From Anastrepha obliqua (taxonomy: Eukaryota; Arthropoda; Insecta; Diptera; Tephritidae): a stretch of DNA of 64,000 nucleotides. Position numbers and translations under genes: made by a program. Positions 43,692 to 54,846 of this stretch are shown here, piece after piece. The DNA is taken from NCBI RefSeq assembly GCF_027943255.1, contig NC_072892.1:167278792-167342791 (forward strand). The letters run 5' to 3'. Within the stretch, counting starts at the first letter, position 1. The number at the start of each line of letters is the position of its first letter. Under the pieces are notes generated by a model that worked only from the letters and a program-made list of their open reading frames with translations, ran no database searches and was not told the DNA's origin.

Positions 43692-44556
43692 TACTAACTG
43701 TATATGCGCATATGTACATATATAAATTCACGTATTTGTATTTGCATATGCCTTCTTATTGATTATTATTAATTTGATTTACTTGAAGAATTTAAAATAA
43801 AACCAAGTTTGTTAATAATACCTGTTGTTTTAATGTTATTATTATTAATTTTTTTATTATATATGAAGGAAAAAATGTATGGTAATATTTACCATATACC
43901 TTATAAGATATGTTGTATACTAATATATGTATATAAACATGCATATACATATACAAGCTAAGCAAGCAAATGTAAGCTAATGCGCTTGAACTGCAAGCGA
44001 GAGCGCGGAACGAACGACAAAGAGCACAATCGGCCCCCGCGTTCGGCAACGTTCGACATCTGGCTCTGTCCTACTTGAGTGAGCATATATATGTATGTAT
44101 GTATATGCGCATTTGTATATAAATTCACATACTTGTATTTGCATATGCCTTCTTCCTATGTGCATGGTAATGAATCATTTCTCTGTTGAGAATAGGACGA
44201 TGATAGGAAAAGTAGGAAATGAAAGAGAGTGTTTCGAGTGTAAAGTGTCTTGAAAAAGTCAAATCGATGATGGTGCCTCTTAGTGTTGTTGACTTATTAA
44301 CGTCTGATGCACCATCGGAATTGAAGATATCTTTCATGAATTTGATAAATGTTTCGTCATTTTTCACGTTTGTGTAAATGTAACTTGACCTATTCCATTG
44401 CAATTCCATTTACCTCCTCCTCTATATCCATACAAAATATCTATCAAACAAATAAAATTAAAACTTTCTTTTGAAAAATGCAACCACTCATCAATATTTT
44501 CTTATGACGTTGTCACGTTAAATTATCGTCAGTAAACCGACTTTACAGACAACCTC
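43692..44556 (+). mobile_element. Helentron-like element, copy 3, with endonuclease fragment instead of array
   Basis: Contains the shared left-internal block twice (43692-43850 and about 43990-44160, each with tatgcgcatatg..aaattcac and tttgcatatgccttctt) and the CGAAAGCGCGGAACGA-type block. The conserved right block (CTCTATATCCATACAAAATA) ends ACAGACAACCTC at 44556 before a T run. No pentanucleotide array is present. Instead 44165-44409 encodes an EEP fragment on the minus strand. The left terminus is missing. Confidence 0.68.
44165..44409 (-). pseudogene. EEP-type endonuclease C-terminal fragment
   Basis: Minus-strand frame: NVKNDETFIKFMKDIFNSDG, TTLRGTIIDLTFSRHF, LSFISYFSYHRPIL. It matches in pattern the EEP end at 29.7 kb (TTIDAVFQRH, FVSYFSYHKPLV). 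The catalytic Asp (IDL) and His (YHRP) motifs are present; the amino part of the domain is missing. Sits at the array position of this element family. Confidence 0.6.
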
Positions 44557-45522
44557 TTTTTTGCAAAAGTTTTCATTTCTGTGCTTTTGAGTGTTTTTCT
44601 TTAGAACTTGCGCGCAAAGAAAAAGGGGATTTTCTAAGAGGGCATTACGCATTACGCATCACACAAGTAGCTCAAGATAGCTGGCACAGGGCGAACATTA
44701 AACATCTAACACCAGCTTAAATTATTGCTTCATGGTCACCAATGATCAAATAAATACGAAATGAAAAATTACCTGGAAGCGTTTTTCAAAATATTTGTTA
44801 AAAAGTACGTCCATATTTAAAGTAATAATAATAATAATAATAATGTACATATACATCCCAGTTTAAGCCTAAACCAAGCAAAAGTTCGAAAATCTAAGAT
44901 TACCCCGTTTGTCAAAAAAAAAGATACAATTTGGAACTACTTTAATTAGTATACAAACGAAATCGTATATCAATGTTTGCTAATCATATAATAATCGTAA
45001 ACAATTAGAAAAAATGAATTTACAGAAGTTCTTTTATTTAACTTAATTTTGCTTAATTTTTAAAAACGTGCTGATTTTATTTTATCCACCTGTTAAATAA
45101 TAGGAAATTTTAGTAAATTTGATTAGAGTTTTAAATGTAAGTGTCTTTATTTTTAATTTAATTAAAATACACGCTTTTATTGTTATTAAATTCTCAGCTA
45201 GTAATCATCTCACACGCGGAATTTTCTAATGAATAATTATGATGACGTCACAAATTCGATTGGAATGAACTAACAATTCGCACGAATTGAATAAATTTAC
45301 AATGGTTTTAGTTAGTATACTTCATATGTATATACTACATAATATATTCTTATATAATATAAACTTAGAAAGCAATAAAATTCACACTGCGAAATAAGAT
45401 TAGACCAAATATTTGCAAGCAACATTTAAAATAATCGGAAATTGACGTATTTGTGTAAACCAAATTGAAGTTAAGTTGTGAGTAAATATGTAAGTTAAGT
45501 ACTTTGAATATATATATATTAG
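44557..45522. other. A+T-rich spacer, nothing recognised
   Basis: (AATA)n microsatellite at about 44820-44845. No coding similarity or terminal repeats seen. Confidence 0.45.
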
Positions 45523-45702
45523 GCCGGGTCGATTTGTGGGGAGGCAAAAAAATCGCCCATTGCTCTGTGAAAATCATATTCTAGGGATCAAAATAAGAAA
45601 CTTTGCCGAAGGAACCATACCTCTAAAACGAATTCTGATGTCCCCCAATTTGGGTCGAACTTTTTAGTTTCTTTTCTATAACTCACTTAAATTAATTTTT
45701 TC

Positions 45703-45976
45703 ATTTACATATCGCACTTGTTACGTTAAAGCGTAACAACTCAAAATCTGAACATTTTCAATAGAGACGAAAAACTGTTTCCGTAAATATTAATAATATG
45801 GGTATTACAAGGGAAAAAATATGTAATTGCACGAAAATATCATTAAAAACAATATAACGGTTGTTTCATTCTTATTTGTTTAGTAGTTGCGCTAAAATAA
45901 CAAATTTTTGAGTGGTTACTCTTTTCCTTTTCTTTTTGAGTTGTTACGCTTTAACGTAACAAGTGCGATATGTTCT
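45703..45976. mobile_element. Inner MITE nested in the foldback loop
   Basis: About 40-bp perfect or near-perfect inverted ends beginning ACATATCGCACTTGTTACGT. The TIR itself contains a hairpin (TTGTTACG...CGTAACAA), so single-stranded ends would fold twice. Interior about 195 bp, non-coding. Confidence 0.82.
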
Positions 45977-46004
45977 GACTAAATAAATTTCTTAAGAGAA
46001 AAAA

Positions 46005-46102
46005 TAGATATTATTATAAATAAATAATAAATATTATTATAAATAAATAATAAATATTATTATAAATAAATAATAAATATTATTATAAATAAATAAAAAT
46101 AA
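46005..46102 (+). repeat. Tandem array, about 23-bp unit (TAAATATTATTATAAATAAA)
   Basis: Four near-identical units inside the outer foldback loop. Simple expansion. Confidence 0.85.
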
Positions 46103-46280
46103 AGAAAAAACATAGCCATTTAGCTGATTTTTTCATGTAAAGGCCAAAAATGGGACATCCCTCAAATTGGGGGGCATCAGAATTCGTTTTAGAGGTATGG
46201 TTCCTTCGGCAAAGTTTCTTATTTTGATCCCTAGAATACGATTTTCACAGAGCAATGAGCGATTTTTAAATCGACCCGCC

Positions 46281-46317
<37 letters not shown>

Positions 46318-46719
46318 GAGCAAGTTCATCTACAATACAATTATAGATTTGGTATACTCGTAAGAGTAGATAATACGTATATTTTTGAAAATTTTTACAG
46401 TGGCTCAATAAAGAAAAGAAAGTGATATAATTTTAAATTAAAAAAAATATATTAGAATGCAAATCTAATGCATTTATGTGTCACAGTTATTTTCGTTATT
46501 TTTATTTATTTATTTATTATTTATTTATTTCGTTCTACAAGGGTATTTTTCAAAACTTCCAAAAACATGACAAACCTCAACTCATTCGTACCTAGAAAAT
46601 ATAAACATAAAAACTTAGCAAAATAGATGAAAAAAAGAACTCGGACATTTATATGAAGGAGAGTTAGACAAATAATGTTTAAGAAAAAAAACAATATAAT
46701 TAATATTTAGTCTTTAGCC

Positions 46720-47260
46720 TTTATTTTTTCACACAGCATTCAGTCTTCTTGGCATGGATTCGACCAGCTTCTTCCATGCTAAAGGATCTATTTTTCTCCC
46801 ACTCTACTTTAATGACATCTTTAGGTCTTTTTGTTTCTAATAACAAGGTTTTTCAGTTGGTTTTCCAAATGAGCACACAGATGTCCTAGACGGGCATCAA
46901 GTGCCTTATGCTTGGGATCGTTGTCTTGATAGTACTGGAAATCGTCCTTAATTCCAACCTTTTTCGTACTTTGGACCACATTTTCTTTCATAATTGTAAG
47001 GTATTGTTTGTGGTCCATATTGCAGTTAATGAGCGGATATATAACCCCATTACCAACCCAGCTCCATATTTAACTGTCGGACGTAAGATTTTTTCCAGCA
47101 ACTAAATCTGACCTAAATATGTTAAACTTTCTTTCATCTACAAATAAAACGCGCCTTCAGCACTCGAAACCTTTATCCCCATGATGCTTTGCAAATTTTA
47201 CTCTATTGTGCCGGTTAATCTCGTTTTTTCGTGCAACTTTTCCATTATAATTATTTTTTC
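46720..47260 (-). pseudogene. Tc1-like transposase fragment
   Basis: Minus strand. 47200-47110 reads FVDERKFNIFRSDL (catalytic first Asp region). 47018-46821 reads MDHKQYLTIMKENVVQSTKK, FQYYQDNDPKHKA, RNKKT. The second Asp is present. The Glu-bearing SPDLNPIE motif is missing or deleted between ALDARLGHL and CAHLENQLKN, and the tail is frameshifted. Confidence 0.7.
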
Positions 47261-47674
47261 GCAATTATTATGTGTGCTTATTTCTGGACATTTTCAAAAC
47301 ATTTATCATGAAAAGATTAAATACTAAAAACATAAATTTTCAGCCGCAAACTGATAGTAAAAATATAAGAAATCTAGTAGGTCTTATAATTTTTTCGTGT
47401 GGTGTATTTGAGAAGCAAACAAATCTGCTGGGAAATTCCCAAAAGTTGAGATGCCGTGCGAAAAATAATGTGAAAAAATGCATGCACAGTAAGCAAGTGT
47501 GGCTGAAAAAGTTGCATATGTATATACTTATATATTTATATGTATGCAAACACACATACATACATACATACATATATCTGTATACATATTTGAACAACAA
47601 ATCGCACTTAATCACTGAAGCTTGAGTCTTGATGGTGATTTTGTGCGCTTGAGATTGATTCGTTGTTTACTTTT

Positions 47675-50600
47675 TAGTGGAGCGCCCGGGGGTTTTGACC
47701 TCGGATCTCATAGGGACTGAATGAATTGCCATGTAACCAACAGGATTTTCTTTTGTATGCTCTAAATTGTAACTTCTACCAATATTATATTGTGCAATTA
47801 ATTCTTTCATTGTTTAAACAAAAAAATATGAAAAATTAATATATTGGAGCATAATATTTAGTTGGAAATAATTTTTTTTTTAGTTCTACGTTAAATTTTA
47901 CTTAAATAGATAAAGACATCTTCCCAACGTTATATATTATTGGTTATATTATGGCTGGAAGTGGGATAAAAGAAATTCTTTCTACCATTTATCCAGAAAA
48001 TACGATTGATCTCATAACGTCAGGACGTGCCTATGCTAGAGCAGTACGTGCTCATACCTTATTGCAGTAGGCTTTATCACAATTAATTTTTGAAGATCTT
48101 AAGGGGAATAATGCGGATTTTTTAAATGTATTGAATGACGAACAAATATCGATAATTTTTGAAATGTTCAATTACAATGAAATTACAGAAAACCAAGGAT
48201 TTCAAATGCTGAGTAGAATTTTTGAAGATAAGTTAGTTGAGCTTGAAAATAAAAATAAAACATCAAAACTATGGATTACGTATTTTCGAATGGTAACAAT
48301 ATTGAAAGACTTCATTGCTGCCGACCTTATGGGAGATTAGAATTTACATCTACATAGTATTGAGCTGATGATTCCACTATTCGACGCATCAGGACATTTT
48401 CCCTATGCGAAGGCTGCACAAATTTATCTGCAAGATATGAAGGAATTACAGTGTAAAATGGATCCAGCAGAGTTCGAAAAATATACAACAGGATATTTCA
48501 CATCTAGGCGATCAGATATTTTTTTTCTGGTATTGCAAGTGATCAGACTTTAATGAAAGGAATGAGCGTCGAAGGTGGTCCTTTTAGCGAGGTGCCACTG
48601 AAAGTGTAGTTTATAAATGGATCAGAGGAGTTATTTATAGAAAAGATATTATTGAAAGCATAGAAAATGTTTGTGACATATCTTTCAATAAAAGTCATAA
48701 ACACAGTGATTCTACAGATGCCAGAATAGAATGGAATGGTATCGATGTAAAAAGATTGGTAGACTTTTTCAAAGTACACAGTCCTTTTCCTGATACAGAT
48801 GCAATTATGTCAATTGCCACTGGAATTACCGGTGATAAAAGTATAAATTGTTGCAATGCTTTTGAAGAAGGTTTAAAAGTTATGAAGAAAATCGAAGGGA
48901 AAAATGTACGCGAATTGAAGTTATTAAGCAAAGATAAAATAAATTCTCTATTGGTTAAAAATAATAAAATAAAAATTCATGACAATGTTATTCCCGTTGA
49001 TCCATTGTTGCTGTTTCAACGTATTTGTGTGTCTAAAAAAACAGATGCTGAACTAAAAACTTATATGAATTATGAACTGGCACCATATCCACTTGCTCTG
49101 TTTGAAGATGGCCAACTGCGAAAGACAAAAAAATCAACTTTCTACGAATTATTCCCAGAAATTCAGATTAATTTGAAAAGCTTAGAAAATGTTCATTATG
49201 TTATTGATGGAGGCAGGTTGTTATATCGTTGTAAATGGCAATTAAATGAAACATTCAAAATGATATGCGAACTTTACGTAAGATATTTGAGGAATAATTA
49301 TAATAACGCATACGTGATATTTGATGGATATAAGAAGGACGGTATTAAATCTGCTGAAAGAAATCGTCGCGCACTAAAACATATAGGTACAGATATTGAA
49401 TTTGATGAAAATATGCCGTTAAAAATCGCTCAAAATAAATTTCTAACGAATAAAAAAAATAAATCTCGCCTAATCGAAATGTTAAGAATAAAATTAGCTG
49501 ATAACAAATTCTTTACATGCCAAGCGGAAAGCGATGCAGATAAATTAATTGTTTATACAGCAATTAGTTTAGAATCTCAAAATATTGTTGTAATTTCTGA
49601 AGACATTGACGTCTTGGTTGTGTTAACGGCATTGGCGCCTACTGATCGTAAAATATATTTTTTAAAACCATCCCGAGGCAAAGTTAACCAACAAATATTT
49701 TCATCGAAAAGTTTAGAAAAATCTCTACCAGCATGTAAATAACATGTTCTATTTTACATGCTTTCACGGGCTGTGATACTACTTCTGCGTTTTACAATAA
49801 AGGAAAAATTAAGTTTATGACAAATTTTGAGAAGCGGAATGATCTACATGACTCAGCAGCAGTATTTAAAAATGTACATGAAGATGCAAATAATATATTT
49901 CAAGCTGGTATTACATGTATTTTGGGACTGTATGGTGCTTCGGCAAAAATTACAGATTTGAATACATTCAGGTTCAATTCTTTCATCAAAGCAACTGCCA
50001 AAGACACAAGTGTTCTTTTATCTTCGTTACCTCCCACATCTGAGCATTTGAACACTTAAAACGGGTTTACCTACAAATCCAGATGTGGTTAGGGAATGAT
50101 TTAATCATCGAAAATTGGGGATGGAACTATTCCAATAATACCTATCATCCAATATTTACGAATCAATTACCTGCTCCGGAAAATTGATTAAAAATGTTAT
50201 TTTGCAATTCCAAAAAAGGATGTGGAGCTGCATGCGGATGCCGAAAAAGTGGATTATAATGCAGTGTAGCATGCCTACAGTGCAACGACGACAGCTGTCT
50301 AAATGTAGCGCCTATGATTAACATCAGGGAAATTGAAGATGATATTTGAAAAAATGTAAATTTTTCAATAGACACATTTTTTTGTTAATTAATTTTTTTC
50401 TTTTAAATAGTCATAATTTTTTTGTTTTTAATAATTAATTCGATTTTACTTTTATGTTATAATAACAGAAAACAATTTTTTATTTTTTTTTGTATGCTAA
50501 TTATTTAAATAAACAAATAGTTTACATAATATTTTTTTTTAACATTTAATTATCCATAATCTATTTATTTTTTCAGTTGCTTCCACTTCTGTTACAAAAA

Positions 50601-50813
50601 AAAAATAAATTCTACAACGTTATTTGCATTATAGCACATAAGTTATTGCAATCATAAATTTTTGCTATTTAAAAATCAAATGCACAACTTTTAAATAGGT
50701 AGAGATTAATATTTATGTTATTCACAACACATTTTCGCAAAGATAATTTAATTTCATCTAGTCCCTAAGACATCCTAGGTTTTAATGTTTTTAACGCTCC
50801 AGACGCTCCACTA
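47675..50813 (+). mobile_element. TIR transposon encoding a PIN/XPG-like nuclease with Cys-rich tail
   Basis: 3139 bp. The ends are inverted over about 50 bp with gaps: left TAGTGGAGCGCCCGGGGGTT ... CTCATAGGGACT, right (reverse complement) TAGTGGAGCGTCTGGAGCG ... TCTTAGGGACT. TTT lies at both edges (47672-47674 and 50814-50816), a possible 3-bp duplication. Apart from A+T-rich flanks the whole interior is one decayed gene. TIRs show that this gene family travels, at least here, in a DNA transposon. A nuclease plus Cys-rich region and 3-bp duplication recall the Academ superfamily, but that is inference. Confidence 0.72.
47951..50349 (+). pseudogene. Large PIN/FEN-like nuclease-domain protein of TIR element, decayed
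   Basis: Starts MAGSGIKEILSTIYPENTID at 47951, an amino region (RAYARAVRAHTLL) followed by TAG at 48068. 48131-48338 and 48368-48520 continue an alpha-helical region (WITYFRMVTILKDFI; LFDASGHFPYAKAAQIYLQD) with one TGG-to-TAG stop and a frameshift. 48756-49742 is open for 328 codons and holds a PIN/FEN-like fold: VIDGGRLLY, VIFDGYKK, QAESDADKLIVYTA, ISEDIDVLVVLTAL, IYFLKP. After a shift come HAFTGCDTTSAFY (about 49760-49800) and TCILGLYGA (to 50059). The end has WLGNDLIIENWGWN and a Cys-rich tail (CNSKKGCGAACGCRKSGL, stop, CSVACLQC, DDSC). Acidic residues in the E..DAD, EDID and GCD motifs suit a metal-dependent nuclease. I recognise this as a widespread but uncharacterised arthropod protein family from memory only. 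Confidence 0.68.
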
Positions 50814-50886
50814 TTTAGTCAATCTTGTGTAAGGTACGATATGCAAATATCTATGCTAGACGTTTTCTTATTTATATGACTTCGAT

Positions 50887-51319
50887 TTGGATTATGAAAA
50901 TGCAGATCCCTTTTACGTCATACGAAGGTATTCTCAAAATTCTATTATATGTAATTGCAATGCATTTCATGGAGTCGCATCAATAACAAATTTTAATCTT
51001 TCATGCATCTTTCGGCAAGTCAATAACACCAAGCCTACGGCTACCATAGACAAGGCTACGACATCCGCAAAAACATGTTTGATGCAGATGTAAGAGCTGG
51101 AACTCAATTGCGCAAAATATATACACAATTGATAGCCCAGTGAAGTGTACAGTGTCAAATTGTAGCTAAAGGTACGAGCAAAACGCAGGTGAGTACTCGT
51201 ATGCTCACATACTCGTGCAGTTAACAAAGATGTACAACATAATTTTTGAGACCGGTGATAGAAAACACCTACGAGAATACTAGATCTGCGGTTTGAACGG
51301 TAAAAGAAGTATCCGATTA
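50887..51319. other. Spacer, unrecognised
   Basis: Between the TIR element and a LINE. No supported coding similarity; possibly upstream LINE sequence too decayed to identify. Confidence 0.35.
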
Positions 51320-51573
51320 TTTTGAAACCTGCACTGGTGTGAAACAAGGATGTCTGTTGTCGCCATTATTGTTCACTTTATACCTAAATGATTTGCACGA
51401 CTATTTGGAAGGTGGACTATTGGTTGAGGGCATGAATATACGTCTTCTTAATACGCCTTCTTAATGCCGATAATATTGTTCTCCTGGAGGATAACTCTAA
51501 AGTCATGCAGTCCATGATTAACAACCTGGAGAAATGCTGCGCTGATTGGAATATGGAAGTAAACCCAAAAAAC

Positions 51574-52660
51574 GAGGTTGTCTGTAAAGTCGGTTTACTG
51601 ACGATAGTTTAACGTGATAACGTCATAAGAAAATTTTAATTTTATTTGTTTGATAGATATTTTGTATGGATATAGAGAATGAGTTAACATTAACATAACA
51701 TAACATAACATAACATAACATAACATAACATAACATAACATAACATAACATAACATAACATAACATAACATAACATAACATAACATAACATAACATAACA
51801 TAACATAACATAACATAACATAACATAACATAACATAACATAACATAACATAACATAACATAACATAACATAACATAACATAACATAACATAACATAACA
51901 TAACATAACATAACATAACATAACATAACATAACATAACATAACATAACATAACATAACATAACATAACATAACATAACATAACATAACATAACATAACA
52001 TAACATAACATAACATAACATAACATAACATAACATAACATAACATAACATAACATAACATAACATAACATAACATAACATAACATAACATAACATAACA
52101 TAACATAACATAACATAACATAACATAACATAACATAACATAACATAACATAACATAACATAACATAACATAACATAACATAACATAACATAACATAACA
52201 TAACATAACATAACATAACATAACATAACATAACATAACATAACATAACATTACATAACATAACAAAAATAATAATAACATTATATTATTAACAAACTTG
52301 GTTTTATTTTAAATTCGACAAGTAAACCAAATTAATAATAATATAATAATATAATATAATAAATATAATAAGAAGGCATATGCAAATACAAATACGTCAA
52401 TTTATATATGTATGTACATATGCGCATATACATACATATATACGCTCACTTAAGTAGGAGAGAGCAAGATGTCGAACGTTGCCGTTCGTTTGCTTTGTTT
52501 GCTCTGTCGTTCGCTCCGCGCTTTCGCTTGCAGTTCATTCAAGGTAACGGCAATGAGCAAGGTAACGACAAATGAGCAAGGTAACACTAATGAGCAAGGT
52601 AACGACACATTTTTTCGTCCGTGCAGCCTGTTAAATCGAATTATAAGACGTTATCACGTC
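51574..52660 (-). mobile_element. Array-bearing Helentron-like element, copy 4 (complete)
   Basis: Reverse orientation to copies 1-3: 51574 begins GAGGTTGTCTGTAAAGTCGG, followed by the conserved block, a 575-bp array, the ATGCAAATACAAATACGTCA block, the GCAAGGTAACGAC minisatellite and, at 52660, the terminus (reverse complement GACGTGATAACGTCTTATAA). It lies inside the LINE RT gene between AACCCAAAAAA and AAAAGATCGG, i.e. in an A/T run, with no target duplication. This gives the clearest element limits. Confidence 0.75.
51691..52266 (-). repeat. (ATGTT)n array, about 115 units
   Basis: Uninterrupted TAACA repeats on the plus strand except for one variant unit (ttacataaca) near the right end. 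Gives spurious MLCYV ORFs in three minus-strand frames. Confidence 0.95.
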
Positions 52661-53800
52661 AAAAGATCGGAGATGATGATCTTTAGAAGAAGTGGATGAT
52701 CTTTAGAGAAGGCAGAATAATGGTGGTACCAAGAAATTAAATTGGTTGCAGAATATAAATATCTTGCTGTCATTATCACACCCAAAATGGCATTCGGCAA
52801 GCACTTAGAAGCCAGAAATACTTCAGCAAAATCTAGTATTAATTGCACATGGAACGATTTTATAGCGAAGCTATGCATTTCCTTAAAATAAAAATGGAAG
52901 CTGTTCCAAGCGGTATGCAGAGCGATACAAACTTACGCAGCGCAAAATTGGGGGTATGGCTTATTCGATGAAGTAAATAAACTTCAACGTTACTTTATTA
53001 AAAGAATCGTCAAACTACCCGAGTTCACTCCGAATTATGCAATAGAAACTCATTTAGAAGATAGCCACATTTATTCTTTAGAACTACACATGAAGTATAT
53101 CTGGAAAAATCATTTATAAATACAATAACAATAGACTCCCACACAAACTAACACAAGGAATCTTAAGTAAAAATGTGTTTTGGCTTAAGCATCTGAACGA
53201 CATGGGAATGGAGTTCGGTCTGAAGATTGAAGAAAACATCACCGCTACAGACTGGCAAGATCGCTGTGTCAAAAAGCATAGTGAAGCGCGACGCGAATTC
53301 ATAAACTTTTAGACTACTCAAAAGGGGAATCATACATTAAAGAAGATATGCGACTAGCTGCCGTTACAACAATTTTTAGAGCTAGATGTAGTTTACTAAA
53401 GCTAAATGCAACCACGTATGGAAATACCCAGAAAATTTGCACCCGTTTCAATTTAAACGACGAGTAAGATATGCAGCACTTCTTAGGAAGATGTCCGGTA
53501 CCGAAGGAAATCAGAACAAGATACCTAATCGCAGCGAAGCTAAATGAAGCAGAAGTAATAGTTTACTTAATGGCCACAATTTGAAAAGACTAACTTGTTT
53601 TATTTACTCAGCCTTACGCTATAGAGAATTTTTTATTGCAGAGATTCATTTTTGAGCTGTGACAGATACGAATAACATTGTTATTGCCATACATTTATTA
53701 TTTCTTTCTTTATGTATTTATATATTTAAATGAATTGTATAAATTATTGAAAATTATGAAATTATTGCAATATTTATAAATAAATAAAGAATTACTACTA

Positions 53801-54230
53801 CGACTATGCTCTTATCGCGAATGAGTTTATGAATAGATGCGCTTTTTATTACATTCTCAAAAGTTGAAGAGTTGATTGTAATTTGGTTGGGCTCCTCCCG
53901 AGAAGAAGTATTAGAAGCTGTAGTGGAATTTACTAACATATTTTAACGATATTCGCATTTTTATTTTCGCTTAACCACAATTTTAACGATTTCGCTATTC
54001 TGTAATCCATGCTTGCTTTAGTCATCAAATCGATTATCGCAAATTAGATGACAAAAAATTTTGTGTGGCGAAATCAAACGAAAAAATAAAATCTACTAGT
54101 TTTTTTAATTATTAAAAAAGCGCGAATAGGTCTTTCGAGTTTTTAGCTTATGACTTATCGCGTGGTAAGTGGATAGTAAACCCTCAAACAGTGGATCAAA
54201 CTTTGGCTTCTCTGGCAACTTCCGGCTTGT
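53801..54230. other. Spacer with an unrecognised 61-codon minus-strand ORF
   Basis: The ORF (53939-53754, ending in a hydrophobic stretch VVVVILYLFINIAIIS) overlaps the LINE 3' end and has no recognised family; probably fortuitous. Confidence 0.3.
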
Positions 54231-54239
54231 GGACAATTC

Positions 54240-54837
54240 CGTTGCCGACCAGTTTTCCCAATCCATTCTTCCCAAAACTTTTTTCCCAATGCTTACTTTT
54301 CCCAAAGGCAAATGTTCCCAAATTTTTTCATCCAAACTGTTTTTCTTAAGACTTTTTTCCCAAATACATTTTTTTCCAAAACTTTTATTCCCAATAAAAT
54401 AACTCCCAAACCAATTTTCCCAAAACCATTTTCCCAATTCAAAAATACGGTGGATTGCGTAGCCGAAGCTGGTCTGATGAGGGTTATTTTTTTGAAGCGC
54501 GACCGAAGGCCGCCCACGCGAAAAGGAGTTCTACGCAAAAATACGGTGGAACATTATTATTATTATTATTTTTTATTTAATAAATAATTTTTTGCTCTTT
54601 GGAAAAAAATGTATTTGAGAAAAAAGTCTTGGGAAAATAAATTAATTTTCCCAAAACCATTTTCCCAATTCAATTAAAATCCTTTTTTTTTTCGTACGTG
54701 TTCCATAAAACAGGTTTGGGAAAAATAGTATTTTAATTGAATTGGGAAAATTGGTTTGGGAGTTATTTTATTGGGAACAAAAGTTTTGGGAAAAATGACT
54801 TTTGGGAAAAATGGATTGGGAAAAGTGTACGGTAACC
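54240..54837. mobile_element. Mutator-like element 2 with iterated TTCCCAA termini, 9-bp duplication
   Basis: 598 bp flanked by the exact 9-bp direct repeat GGACAATTC (54231-54239 and 54838-54846). Left terminus 54240-54440: CGTTGCCGACCAGTTTTCCC, then TTCCCAAA recurring every 12-20 bp. The right terminus 54640-54837 is the inverse, GGTTACCGTACACTTTTCCC in reverse complement, sharing ATTCCCAATAAAATAACTCC. The centre holds a tandem block (ACGCAAAAATACGGTGGA at 54447 and 54532) shared with the 18.5-kb foldback loop, and no gene. The architecture matches 16644-17585 but with a different motif. Confidence 0.82.
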
Positions 54838-54846
54838 GGACAATTC

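Larger units (their letters stand above)
45523..46284. mobile_element. Outer foldback MITE with about 140-bp inverted ends
   Basis: Left arm 45523-45665 (TTAGGCCGGGTCGATTTGTG... AAGAAACTTTGCCGAAGGAA...) and inverse right arm 46140-46284 (TTCCTTCGGCAAAGTTTCTT...) are highly similar apart from a short indel near the tips. Inserted in a TA microsatellite. The loop contains another MITE (45703-45976) and a short tandem array. Non-coding; an ORF over the right arm is fortuitous. Confidence 0.83.
51320..53800 (+). mobile_element. LINE (RT and C-terminal region), interrupted by Helentron-like copy 4
   Basis: 51325-51572 encodes RT motifs TCTGVKQGCLLSPLLFTLYL, NDLHDYLEGG, then (frame-shifted) ADNIVLLEDNSKVMQSMIN and CADWNMEVNP. 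The insertion 51574-52660 follows. The LINE resumes at 52661 with SEMMIFRRSG, then EYKYLAVIITPKMAFGKHLE, and decayed C-terminal sequence (ARCSLLKL, FLGRCPVPKEIRTRYLI) to about 53530. A 3' region ends near 53800 with AATAAATAAAG repeats. The YADD motif reads YADN-like and there are many frameshifts, so it is dead. Confidence 0.75.
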
